Of a DNA stretch of 64,000 bases, positions 34,201 through 43,898 are shown piece after piece. Numbering within the stretch: position 1 is the stretch's first letter; every line of letters begins with the position of its first letter. The notes beneath the pieces are model-generated. The model was given only the letters and a program-made list of their open reading frames with translations, did not search any database and was not told the origin of the DNA. Where the stretch lies: positions 14,040,637-14,104,636 of the forward strand of contig NC_049989.1 in NCBI RefSeq assembly GCF_000003815.2, in the 5' to 3' direction. This DNA is from Branchiostoma floridae. Taxonomy: Eukaryota; Chordata; Leptocardii; Amphioxiformes; Branchiostomatidae. The position numbers were made by a program, and so were the translations under genes.

Positions 34201-37200
34201 ACGTCATCAATTTGATTATATTGGCCGGACCCATGAAAAAAGGGTATTCTCAGACAACTTCAAGTTATACTACAAAAATGTAACAACAAGTGCAGATAAC
34301 AGAATAATAATGTTTATTACGACTTGTATTGTCAATAGCAACATCGATATAATGACGTCATGCACATCTAAGATACGAGTTGGGCTCCGCCATATTATAT
34401 CCACTACCTTGAATTTTTAAAACTACTTTTTTTGCAACAAATAATCACAAAGGGCAATGGAAATAGACTAAATTCATTCATTTAGATGTTTTTTGATGAA
34501 AAAATTAGGTATCAGGTAGTTACAAATTTTAAGGGATAATTAGCTTGTTATTCTTGATCTGGCCATACGGTCCGCCATCTTGGATTTTGGGCTGATGACG
34601 TCATCAAATTAGCATAATTTATGCATATATAATTATGAAAGATATGCTAAATAATATAAGATTTTATTTATGTATCAAAATAGCAGTAATATAGCAAATA
34701 AATGTAAAAAATACATTGTTAGAACCAAAAATAGTGATTTTGGGCAAAACTGCCTGTCAGCAAACGATGGCCATGGCAACACGAAAAAATGGAAAATTTG
34801 TCAAACTTCGTAAAATTGTTGCCAACAATATTTTAGGAAAACTCACCAGATTTGGTGGCTCTAGCATAAGCCGTTCTGGCGTTATAGGACATCGAAGTTG
34901 GTGCAGGCCTCAAAAGCCCCCCCGTCTGAATAGGGTTAAGTAACATTTACAGGGATGACACCATCAAGAATCCCGGCTATCTAACCGAAAATACTATACT
35001 TTGTGGGCCTCAAAATTTGCCTGAGCTAAAATTGTGTCTATACGCAAGTCATACGGACTTGAATGTACGCACACGCGTGACTGCTCCCATAAATGGAGCA
35101 TATCAAAAACGTTTGTGTAGATCAGTACTCACCAAGACACGGACGCAATCCTTTAGATGGCTGTTGGTACTGCGCATCCCAAGGAACTCCTGCCTCATGT
35201 TGGCAACTGTCATGAATTCATCTAAAGAGAGACATAAAATGTCTGTATGACGTACTCTCCAAGCAGAGGTTCGGCTCTGACTTTTGAAAACCAATTTCGG
35301 GACGTTTTTATCGGCCGGTGGACATAAAAAGGTATAGAAAGCCCGATAAAAACGCTTGAAAACACGTCAAAATGAGCCAGAGTCGAACCTTTGCTTGGAG
35401 TATACATGTGACGAAGTTCAAGAGGAGCATTTCAAAGTGAAAAGTTACTTCTTCCTTCTCCTACTACTACCATGGTTTCGTTGAAGAGGTTCATCAGTCA
35501 CGCATGAATTCAGTGTTTCCAAATTTTCTTCAAGCAATGACTGTTTTTAAACAGTACCTTACTTTTAAAAACAGCCATTGCTTGAAGAAAATCTGGAGTA
35601 ACTATCACGACATACACATAATTACAACTATGGAGTAATAGTCTTTTTTCTTTGATAATGCAAATGAGATCTTCATTTACATAATTCGTCAACCCCTTCT
35701 CGAGTTATTCTCGAAAGGGGGCCCAAGCCTACATTGCTTGTCCCAGAGCTAACGTTATCTACCATTCAAACATGACAATCATATCAAGAACACGAAATGT
35801 CAAAACCGGAAATTTCCCTGCATTACCGTAAAACGCCGATTGTCGAACTTGGCCTTCGTTTTTCCTGACCCTTACTCCTATCCAATATTACAAGATCTAT
35901 CCGCAGCTTCTCGCGCTATTTTTTCTCTACAGGCAGACACAAGAAGAAAAGACACCGAAAAGAAAAACTTTTTGGAAGGTAAAATATAGTAAAGCTGTTA
36001 GTCTATTTATTACCATGTTCTAGAATGGACGCGGTGGGTGGGGTGAATTTCAAGGCACATTTTATACGCATCCCAGTTTCAAATTGACTGCTAAGTACAT
36101 TGGACACTTCATAAAGACAAGTAAAGAATATGATACAAAGCGGGTTTTTTTACTTCTATCTTGACATTTTAAACACAACAATGTACACACAAAAGTGACA
36201 TCTAGCGACTATTGGGATAATGACAAACAGCAACGACAACGTCGTATCATAAACTGACCAGACATTTTCCCTCACTCATTGCGGACTTGTTTTCTCGGTA
36301 TATACTTTAAGACTTTTCTTGCCTTAGCTTGGTGAAAAACTCAATACCGCTTATATACTTATGTTTTATTTTTTATAAGTTTTTAAGGTTTTGTTGACAA
36401 CAGTAAGCCGGTACACGGTATGTCATTCAAACTGCAGTACGTTGGTGGCGGCGCTGCGTTCTAAATTAGATTTGTGTAGTCGTTGACTTTATAATCGGAA
36501 TATCATACAAAACGTTCAAGTATTACTAAAACGACAACACGCCAAACTTTAAAAGATTCGTTTTTATCGATATGATTCTTTGAGCGCTCCGTCAAATCGC
36601 TAAGCCACAGCGACACCGCCAACGTGCCGCAGTTTCAGTGAGTTACCCGCGTTAGGATGTCTTACAGCCTCCAAAGTTTGGCGTTTTCATTGCAACAGTT
36701 CAATGTACTAGTGTTTTCCTTTTCAACCCATTTCGCTGCAAGTACCCGAACCCACAGTACGAACTGTGTCCTGTGTGAGGACTTTTGCCATAGGACATGC
36801 CATAAATTTACACAATGCTCTCATAACAAACACGCGCCGTTCAAGTAGTCAAGTAGTAAAGGCTGTAACAACGACAGTTACAACAATTTTCATCAATCAA
36901 TGACTGTTTTTGAAAAGGTACAGTACATACCTCCCTGAATACTGTACCTTTTCAAAAACAGTCATTGATTGATGAAAATTGTTGTAACTGTTGGCAAACG
37001 TGACTGATGAACCTCTTCAACGATGTAACAACGACGGATTCATGCCCACAAACTTCGGTGAGTCGTATTAACAAGAAAAATAACCTAGTGTCATTCTAGC
37101 GGACTGAGAAACTCCGCTACATTAAGCTTAAGCCTTCCACAATTCCTTACCTGTGTTCAGACACACTTTAGTAGTTTTATCTTTTGTAGATTCACGGAAC

Positions 37201-37217
37201 TTTCGTAGTAACGCCAT
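22299..37217 (-). CDS. Coiled-coil protein with myosin-rod-like exon block (headless), long paralogue
   Basis: Read as 18 exons with good GT/AG borders: 37217-37151 ([14 protein letters not shown]), 35221-35133, 33271-33224, 32461-32408, 31464-31402, 30676-30605, 29500-29453, 28346-about 28218 (uncertain), 28168-27971, 27654-27454, 27095-26925, 25964-25764, 25332-25171, 24384-24184, 23309-23250, 23104-23054, 22737-22663 and 22418-22299 (stop TAA). Exon 1 ends in phase 1; all later joins are phase 0. Exons 2-7 are short, charged and helical ([38 protein letters not shown]). The middle block is homologous to the C-terminal rod of muscle myosin heavy chain. The end is Lys/Glu-rich ([10 protein letters not shown]) then His/Gln-rich. 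No motor, IQ or membrane segment is seen, so a filament-associated coiled coil is likely. Exons 1-7 have one-to-one partners at 49360-55028. Confidence 0.75.
24184..28168 (-). CDS. Tandemly duplicated myosin-rod exon block (order B4-B3-A2-B2-A1-B1)
   Basis: Four B exons (28168-27971, 66 codons; 27654-27454, 25964-25764 and 24384-24184, 67 codons each) encode variants of [46 protein letters not shown]. Two A exons (27095-26925, 57 codons; 25332-25171, 54 codons) encode [34 protein letters not shown] followed by B reproduces the order in the C-terminal rod of muscle myosin heavy chains. All six are phase 0-0 multiples of three, so any subset can be spliced without a frame change. The flanking introns are also duplicated (a block with CCATCGCGTAAAACAATC recurs downstream of each B). 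B3 has a weaker GTGTGT donor; B1 and B2 have GTGAGT. A1 lacks three residues present in A2. Confidence 0.85.
24410..24731. mobile_element. PIF/Harbinger-like MITE next to exon B1
   Basis: Terminal inverted repeats of about 29 bp (AGCTAAGGGCACAACCCGCC inward) with TTA duplications at 24407-24409 and 24732-24734. It lies 25 bases upstream of the B1 acceptor. Partial copies lie at the same position before B4 (from about 28193) and B3 (from about 27676), so the insertion preceded at least some of the exon duplications. Confidence 0.85.
26245..26525. repeat. ~185-bp repeat unit, 2 diverged copies
   Basis: Two units begin with AATGCAGGAAAT(A/T)GCGTTTCAG, at about 26268 and 26452, each followed by GGTC..ATTTCAA. 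They match the four-unit array at 62345-63010. The repeat is intronic and non-coding. Confidence 0.75.
28218..28346 (-). CDS. Uncertain exon of the coiled-coil gene fused to MITE sequence
   Basis: A good acceptor (GTGTTTAG) opens a frame [20 protein letters not shown], typical rod-like heptad sequence. The original donor is not visible: at about 28273 the sequence passes straight into the same MITE family as 24410-24731. Within the MITE a CAC|GTACGG site after 28218 would close a 43-codon, phase-0 exon. Either the exon was damaged by the insertion or it uses a MITE-derived donor. Confidence 0.4.
28713..28907. mobile_element. MITE with TACTGTAAATGCA ends
   Basis: The ends TACTGTAAATGCA and TGCATTTACAGTA are perfect inverses. 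The interior is rich in CCGCGAA/TTCGCGG words that also pair. Diverged pieces with the same words occur at about 37445 and 38272. Length about 195 bp, non-coding, intronic. Confidence 0.75.
29797..30350. repeat. 50-bp minisatellite, about 11 units
   Basis: Tandem 50-bp units containing CATCACGTAGCGTAACGGCA and GTATGTGTAGCTCACAGCTG. The array ends in a region with a tRNA B-box-like GGGTTCGAGCACCC (about 30352-30365), so it may have grown from the head of a tRNA-derived SINE. The equivalent intron of the short paralogue has only three units (49707-49855). Confidence 0.9.
30954..31175. mobile_element. TAA-flanked MITE containing a LINE 3' tail
   Basis: Ends TATCCCTGTAACATTAT and its approximate inverse (AATGTGACAGGGGTA), flanked by TAA (30951-30953 and 31176-31178). 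Same family as 44275-44974. A LINE 3' tail (TACTTTGTACC..GCAATAAAGTTATT, about 31063-31109) is nested inside, same family as the minus-strand LINE at 18062. Confidence 0.65.
31634..32268. repeat. GA-rich microsatellite/minisatellite
   Basis: About 635 bp of (GA)n blocks punctuated by GTGAGTGACGG every 20-28 bp. It lies in the intron between exons 4 and 5. The Ser/Leu-rich ORFs across it in three frames are artefacts of the repeat. Confidence 0.97.
32730..33118. repeat. Dispersed element related to the MITE at 14723
   Basis: Shares blocks with 14940-15239: ACCAGTCTACCACAC, GTGTCACTTT and the end word TTTACTTGCTGTGG. A matching block at 51790-52010 occupies the equivalent intron of the short paralogue, so the insertion predates that duplication. 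Confidence 0.55.
34024..34935. mobile_element. piggyBac-like MITE
   Basis: Ends CCCTATTCAGAC and GTCTGAATAGGG, directly flanked by TTAA at 34020-34023 and 34936-34939, the piggyBac hallmark. The interior is AT-rich with TGACGTCAT words and no transposase. It is absent from the equivalent intron of the short paralogue, so it inserted after the gene duplication. Confidence 0.85.
35253..35404. repeat. Foldback element with TACTCTCCAAGCAGAGGTT ends
   Basis: Inverted ends of the family at 600-735. It starts about 30 bases upstream of the exon 2 acceptor. A diverged copy at the same place in the paralogue (54328-54495) shows it was present before duplication. Confidence 0.75.
35479..35594. repeat. 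Hairpin element, first copy
   Basis: Begins CGTTGAAGAGGTTCATCAGTCACG (35479-35502) and contains a 29-bp stem (35523-35551 with 35564-35592, one mismatch). It is an inverted partner of 36874-37022: the 24-bp word recurs there as an exact reverse complement. Confidence 0.75.
36874..37022. repeat. Perfect 52-bp stem hairpin element, second copy
   Basis: Bases 36874-36925 and 36940-36991 are exact reverse complements (52/52) around a 14-base loop, followed by the reverse complement of the 24-bp word at 35479-35502 (36999-37022). It lies in intron 1 of the long coiled-coil gene, about 130 bases downstream of exon 1, so it would be transcribed. Confidence 0.9.
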
Positions 37218-37255
37218 GGCGTACGACTTTCCGAATAGGTAACCACGGTAAGTTG

Positions 37256-37344
37256 TTCGAACGATAAACAATGGAACGTTATGACGTCATGAACGACAAG
37301 ATGGAACGGAGAACAATGGCGATCCTCGGAGCCACCTGACGTCA
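37256..37344 (-). promoter_or_regulatory. Conserved promoter block with palindromic CRE, long coiled-coil gene
   Basis: Starts about 40 bases upstream of the ATG at 37217. It contains GTTCGAACGATAAACAATGG and a perfect TGACGTCA at 37282-37289, with a second TGACGTCA at 37337-37344. The block is nearly identical at 55088-55180, upstream of the paralogue, while surrounding sequence has diverged more. CREB/ATF binding is inferred from the motif. Confidence 0.55.
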
Positions 37345-37641
37345 TACAGGTGGTGTGTAAATAGAGCCTTTCCTTCATTTTGACTCTCTTGAAGTACTTT
37401 ACCGAGACCAACGGGTAACGTTGAGCAACGACGAAGACAATGAATTTTCATATATCTGCGGTGGATTTTATGTTCGGTCTCCATCGCAAACGTATAAAAC
37501 AACTGCGGAAATTTCTGTTTCGTCTTCTGTCCGCCTCACCGCCTTGTCTAAGTTCTCCATACATCACATTGTACAGTATGGTGTGTTGGACGCACGGTGA
37601 ATTCTCACAACTAACAAACCCGATCATCAAACAGTGAATAC

Positions 37642-38070
37642 TAGGGGTGGGTATCGGTACGGTGTACCGGTACAAAACAAGTTTTTCTTATTGGACCGGT
37701 CCAGAAAACCCGGGCCTGAAAAAATTAGGTGTACCGGATGTTGGACATATTGGAAAATGAACGTATAATATGATCAGGCATTCACACATTTCGGGGCTCA
37801 CCGGTCGAGGAAAATAACAAGAGCGAAGTAGAATAGGGTCTATAGACATTTCTACCATGTTTTACAGTCAATAGTACAGGGGCAGTTAGCCATGAAGTGT
37901 TTTAAAACGCCAATACTCCACAAAACAGATTTTTTTTGTTGCGAAATGGACCATTGTTTTGAGCATCGTCCACTCACTTGTTCTCACATACTGAATCAGG
38001 TCCAGGTTCAGGTCCAAACCTGGACCTGATCCTCTGGACCTGAAATTTTCTGTAGCGGTACCCACCCCTA
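37642..38070. mobile_element. hAT-like MITE
   Basis: Ends TAGGGGTGGGTATCGGTAC and the inverse of TAGGGGTGGGTACCGCTAC, with an exact 8-bp duplication GTGAATAC at 37634-37641 and 38071-38078. Both are diagnostic of hAT elements. 429 bp, no transposase frame. It lies upstream of the coiled-coil promoter. Confidence 0.9.
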
Positions 38071-38702
38071 GTGAATACATATTTACGGTTATATTACATA
38101 GTACCCCATATAGATTGACAGTTGTTCACGCCAGCACTACCGAAAGCGACTATTCTATCTTGTAGTACCTATTGCTGGTTAGTGCGAGGCCGTGCATTTC
38201 TATAACAAGTTAATACTATATTTGGTTTTCGATTGGCTGTCCGTAAAAGTTTCCAGAGCTACTATAGTTTCAACCGCGAACTTAAACCACATCCAACACT
38301 CCATTTTCCCCTTAAATACGGCGAAATTAAATTACCGAGAACAAAAACCATTTAAATTATATAATTTCTACCAAAGTCATTCAACTTAACTCTGAATGTT
38401 ACTAGATCCATATCTTCAATTTTTACTTCGGTACAATATGTTCGGTATCAAAGGTTGACTAGGAGCCTACAACCCTGTAACCGTACGTACCGTATGAGTG
38501 TGCCACTAGTCAGCCGGACGGAATTGACCGTGTTTCGGTGGCGGCTGTCCTGACTCCTCGCCGTGAGCCGTGCTGCCTGTTGAACCAGGCGGGAAGAGAT
38601 GTTCCTGGACCGCCCGATCACTGGCCGTAACGTCGCTCATACCCAGCATCGCTGCGCTTAGACGGGATGGCAACAAACACAACACCACGGAACTGAAGCC
38701 AT

Positions 38703-38957
38703 GCCTAGCTGTTGTGTTATGTTATGTTGTGTTGTGCTGTGTTGTGTTGTGTTGCCGTGCTGTGTTGTGCTGTGTTGTGCTGTGTTGTGCTGTGTCGTAC
38801 TGTGCTGTGCTGTGCTGTGCTGTGTTGTGTTGTGCTGTGCTGTACTGTGCTGTGCTGTGTTGTGCTGTGTTGTGTTGTGCTGTGCTGTGCTGTGCTGTGC
38901 TGTGCTGTGTGGTGCTATGCTGTGCTGTGCTGTGTTGTGTTGTGTTGTGTTGTGCTT
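38703..38957. repeat. TGTGYTG-rich pentanucleotide satellite
   Basis: About 250 bp of tandem TGTGT/TGTGC pentamers. It yields Cys/Val/Leu-only ORFs in all three plus-strand frames, which are not genes. Confidence 0.97.
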
Positions 38958-39892
38958 CGGTCAGTGGTTCCGCAAGTTACTTTACGGGATGTTTGGGGGC
39001 AATTTCGGGTGTGACCCCGTGGGCCGCCATGCAGCTACCGGATGTATTTTTTTTAGCTCAGAGTTAAAATAAACCCGGGGCCCGACGATTAATAGACGTT
39101 GTGATCTACGCGTGAAAACACCGATAGGTACCACCCCCCCCCCCCCTCGTGGTATCCGGCAGTCTACCGGGACAAATTTGTGGCTTCAGAGCCCGACCGG
39201 GGCAACACACCCTACGGACACTACGTAACCAAAGCATCATTTAGTTGGTTTCTGCAGTGTTTGGCCTATAGCGCTGAATAAGAGCAAAAACGAAAACAGC
39301 TGATTTTTACAAGTACGAACAAAACAAAATAGATTTAAAAGAAGGAACGATATTAGAGTGGTCCGAGCATTGTTCAAAAGGTTCGATTTAAGGCCGACAT
39401 ACAGTTTCGAATATTGGTGTTTCCCTGAGCTTGGCAAGCACTAGTACTAATGGTGTCTAAGATGTTCCTTGCTTGGAACAACAATTCTGACTAGCTCATT
39501 ACTGTAAAAGGGTATCACAATCGTAACGGCCTGAACGCCTAAAGGTCTTCAGATACACACCTTCATTATGTGAATTATCAGTCTAGGTCTGATCAGGATC
39601 AGTCATTACCATCAGCAAGTGATTCTCAGCATTAAATGACAGCGATGGGACCAAAAACAACAGTTTTGTGTCAAAAGATTGTTTTGAAGAAGTATCTTCA
39701 CAAAACATAGGCTTATGATAAACCTATGGGGAAATAACAAGAGCTGTCAATCACCTGTACGTATGTATCGAACTGGATGACGTCACGAATACTTGTGACT
39801 AATGCTAGCCATTATTGCCTGTATTCTGTTTCTAGCCAATAGTGATAACGGTACAAGAAAAATTCAAGGCACATTGCAGAATCTTGAATGTC

Positions 39893-39898
39893 TTTATT
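39893..39898 (-). terminator. Poly(A) signal AATAAA of the NB-ARC gene
   Basis: Canonical AATAAA on the minus strand, about 120 bases downstream of the stop codon at 40017-40019. Supports a transcript end near 39870. Confidence 0.7.
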
Positions 39899-40016
39899 CT
39901 TGTAAAACTGCATTACATATGTCATTTGAAACTACAAACTCGACACATAATCTAAGATTACATATCCATACAGGATCCATTTTCCGCCTCAGCAGACGTG
40001 TACACTGACGTCACAG

Positions 40017-43000
40017 TCATGGTTTTACTTTTTGCTTCTTACTTGTTCTAATGTCCTGTACATGTGTATAGTAACACAGGCCACTGGATTTGGTGTAGGC
40101 CAGGCTCCATTTCTCTTCCGTGTGTGTCACTCCGGTAACTCTATCATCTTTCTGCTCAAAGTGGAAATTTTCTCCCTCGTCAGAAAGAGGTACCTCAAAG
40201 AAACTTTTGACTATCTGTTTTGACTCTTCGCAGTTGTGGAAATGCTTGCCCCTCAAAGTGTCCAAACTGTTCATAAAGTTTTCAAGGCATCTCATATTGA
40301 GTCCCGTAGGGGTAAGTGAACAGTTCACATATTTTAACAGTTCCTGTAGTCTGTTCCACAACCAAAGAGCCTTCGGAAAATGACTCCTAGAATTAAAGAT
40401 ATATTTGAAGTAAGGACTTTTGAGTGAATAGTTTGCTTTATAAACAAAGGGGTTACCCACTATAGCCACACACGGCGAGATCTTATTGAGAATGCTTAAT
40501 TGACTTTCGGTAAAGTTATTGTTTGTTTCAAAACTTTCATGTTTAAGCTTTTTATATTTTACAAGTGTCATACTAAAATTATGTGTTAGCTCATGTATCA
40601 TTTCACACCATTCTTCCATGACTCTCCTACATATCGGCGACATGAGGTGTCTTATGTCACTAAGGAAACATGTATTTAGACCTGTCTTTACTTCATCAAT
40701 CACAGATTTGTCATATTCCGGATCCGTATACAGTGCCTCCTTGAAATGATTTACAAGTGCCCCTATCGTCTTTGCGAGTTTAGCAATGCTAGGGAGTTTT
40801 GAAGTATTTAGCCAACCTAAAAGTTTTTTGGCTTCAAAACTTGTGGCCTTTGAGGCCTTAAGTCGCTCTTTCAAAGATTCTATTTGGTGGTTGATGTTTG
40901 TAATGGATGACCGGGCCAGATGACAAGTATGACCTATTCTCTCCACTACCTGTATCGTATCGTGAAGCCCCTTCCACGTGCACCCTTTATAGTTATTTTT
41001 TATCAAAGCTAAAGGCTCTGATAGATCAGCACAATGATCTGTGGGTAGTGTCGAAGATTGCCCGTGTTTTGACCTCTGCCCTGTGGTCTGACCAGTAAGC
41101 TTGCCAAGCTGACGTGCCATGATTGTTGCTAGATACTTCAGGCTTACATCATTATGGAACGATAGGTATGATACTGGCAGATTGGAATCTTGTTGTGAAT
41201 TGATAAGTATGTCTGATTTTCTAAACTTGGCATCAATTCTGAACTTGGAGTTCTGTGTGCTAGTTAGAGACAAGACACTCTTCAGCACTCCTGGGTCCCC
41301 TAACAAATCGTGCCAATCTTCACGAGCAAATTCTAGGATATCAAACTCTTTACTCTCCCTGGGTAGTCCTAGCATCGCTTCAAAGTATCTGTTAGTACAC
41401 GTAGAGGTGTCCATGTAGCGGTAGTACATCTGCAGAACAATAGTGACTATCTTTATAGCTTTCTGTATGACACTTCTGTAATACTGCAGAAAGGCCACAA
41501 AGCGCTCCGTCGAACGGCAGCAAAGCAATGTTTTTATGTCTTTTGTGTCATCATGGCAATTAACTTCATCATCACACTGCTTTATAACCATGATTAGATC
41601 CTTCATCGATGGATGCTTAAGTCGGTCTTGTTGCGGAATGAGTATTTCTGCACCTGCTGTCAACGTTGACAACGCCATCCAAATGTCGTCTGGCTTTGCA
41701 ATTGGGTTTGGGTTTGGGCTTAAAAGCATATTTTGTACCATGTCAAGCGGCTCTTCATCAATATATGATGGCACAAGCCAGACAAATGACGTAAGAAGCC
41801 TGGAGTAATTAACTTCGTTAAGTTTGCCACTTTGAAGAAGTCTATTATAAAGGAAGAAAGACACACGTTTTAGTGACGCCATGACCTGGTTGATTTCACA
41901 GGAGGTCGATTGCAAATCGATGTCAGGTAGGTCTATGTATACCATGTATCCCATTACCCTGAACAGGCTATCCGCTATGTTTACCAGTAAACTAACAGCT
42001 TCTTTGCCATTAGACGGACAAGACAGTAGAGTGCTCCTAAGAGAGTTTACATAATCAAGAATGTGACAGGACAGATCCTGAGTTGAATGCTGTCTGCGAA
42101 GTAGGAGCGCCTGGCCATGGAAGAAAAGGAACGCCTCATCACATTCACCCCATCGGCAAAAAAACCCAGCGGACTTTCTCATGAAATTGTATGTACCATT
42201 GATGGAAAGGTTTGTTTGGTACTTGTCGACATTCAAGGCCAGATAATGCAGGTGATTAGTTAGGATTTCTGCCTGCACCCTGGAGGTGTCATTGCTAAGT
42301 AACATTGTTGAATATTTGAAAGCGTTCTCCAAATGTGCGAGTCTCAAGGTTTCGTTCATTTCTGCTACAACAACTTCCTGTACTATTCTGTGCACACTAA
42401 AAGCACAAGGCTGAAAGGCATGGCATCGAGAGGCCAGGGAAAATCTCTCTAGGTTTGCGACCGTTTCCATCATATCTAATTTTTCAAGTTGCGTTGGGAT
42501 AGCAAAAAGCTTTGCAAAGTTTTTGCTGTAAGGTTTGGGACAAGGGATACAGTCTGGGCCCATAAATGATGTCATGTTCAAAAGTACAGCGGCGCTAGGA
42601 GACAGCTGGCGCAGAGTGTAATCTAATGTGTGGCGAATGTTCCTGTTTGCAACCTGTTCGATATCCATTTTATCCAGCAAGTCTCTCAGACAACGGCGTT
42701 AGCTCTGGTGTATTTGTCATGATATTCTTTGATAGAGCAGCCGGTTGTTTCAATGTATGCATACGCCAGCTGTAGGGCCAATGGGTGATGGCCGAGCGAT
42801 CTGCCTAGACTCTCCACCCATCTACGGTCATCTTTACCGCTAGATCTGACTGTTTTGTTAAACAATGCCTGGGCCTCAGTATCGCTGAACGGAGGGAGAC
42901 TGACCACTGAAATACGCTCCTTATCAAGTCTTAGGTTTTCCTGGGAGGTCAAAAGAATATGCATTGTCTCTGTGATGCTGTGGGGAAGTAGGGACTCCAA

Positions 43001-43398
43001 CTCTTTCATGGTTTCTCTGACTGCCCCATCAACTACTAGCAACCAATATCGTGACTTTGTCAGGTACTTTCTAAACTGTATTGTTACAGACTTACAGCTC
43101 ATTTTATCACTAGAGTGTACAGATTCTTCCCTGGTTAGACTAACGTAAGAGCTGTAGTGACTGATACTAGCACACAGGTCGCCCTTACTCGCTAACCTGA
43201 CCCAGAACACCCCACCAGGGTACCTCTCCGCACGCCTGTGTCCGTACTCAATAGCCAATGATGTCTTCCCGACTCCGCCCAACCCTCTGATGAGACAGGT
43301 CCGGTTCTGTTCAAGACACGCGTCGATCTTGCCGAAGACATCTTCTCGTCCCACGAAAGTCTTCATACGGCGAGGAAAGAAAACCATGAAGGGTGTGT
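40017..43398 (-). CDS. NB-ARC (STAND) NTPase with helical C-terminal region; one-base frame break
   Basis: The acceptor CTGTTTCAG precedes 43398; the exon begins AC, completing an Asp codon with a G from a phase-1 exon, then TPFMVFFPRRMKTFVGRED. Counting from Met 43387: P-loop GLGGVGKTS 35-43, Walker B YWLLVVD 114-120, LLTSQ sensor-like motif 145-149, GHHPLAL 199-205, the NB-ARC order of Apaf-1, NLR-like and plant R proteins. The frame ends in TGA at 42688-42686, and a frame offset by one base continues at once (LLDKMDIEQVANRNIRHTL) for about 880 codons through a winged-helix-like part (FSVHRIVQEVV) and an all-helical region to the stop at 40017. The offset equals one missing base: a mutation or an assembly error. 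The upstream effector exon is inferred to be the CARD exons at 45435-46249. Confidence 0.8.
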
Positions 43399-43790
43399 CT
43401 GAAACAGATTCATGTCTTTATATTACTGGTGTAATGAAAGGAATGCAATCTGGTCACCAGATGCATTGTGTAATAGCTTAACCGAACACTGGGCGATAGT
43501 GCACCCACTAACACGCTTGTCCGAACACTGATATTCTACACTCGAGTACTCGCTCACAGCAGTCGCAGCCTTGCATCCCTTTCCCACTAGAGGCTGAGAC
43601 CAACAATTTTACAAATAGTTCAACGAATATGATAGCTAAAGGACTATTTGTTTGGGATTTGGTCATTTTGTTGTGTTTTTATCATACTTTACATCAAATT
43701 CCAATTATGAAATCAAAGATCAAAGCAATCGAAATTTGGTTGCTGTACAGTCGCTCAGAGATCGCGCTTTAGTGAACTTTACTTTAGAAC

Positions 43791-43796
43791 TTTATT
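43791..43796 (-). terminator. Poly(A) signal AATAAA after the transmembrane exon
   Basis: Minus-strand AATAAA about 105 bases past the stop codon of the 43899-44194 exon and about 390 bases before the NB-ARC exon. It makes the transmembrane exon a complete terminal exon and supports alternative polyadenylation at this locus. Confidence 0.65.
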
Positions 43797-43898
43797 TCAC
43801 GACAACTGTAAAGGACACAATGCGTGGCAACTTGCACATACAAAATGTACAATACATACAGAACAATTTAACTACATGACTTGCTAATGTCTAAAAAT

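Larger units (their letters stand above)
38079..40016. other. Spacer between the coiled-coil gene and the NB-ARC gene
   Basis: A GC-rich patch at 38500-38700 has a short ORF on each strand without recognisable homology. It is followed by the TGTGTTGTGC satellite and a poly-C tract near 39138. Phrases at 38990-39130 recur in diverged form at 49100-49280. No supported gene. Confidence 0.5.

Noticed and set aside
22299-37217. Conventional muscle myosin heavy chain gene
   Set aside because: No motor or IQ exon is present; the first exon is a small novel start, and the rod similarity is confined to one segment.
38506-38688. ORF on the minus strand in a GC-rich patch (QEHLFPPGSTGSTAHGEESG)
   Set aside because: No recognisable family, no clear splice sites, and an opposing ORF covers the same bases. 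It could be an exon but I cannot support it.
38570-39067. Three overlapping Cys/Val/Leu ORFs
   Set aside because: Produced by the TGTGT/TGTGC satellite, with no codon signature.
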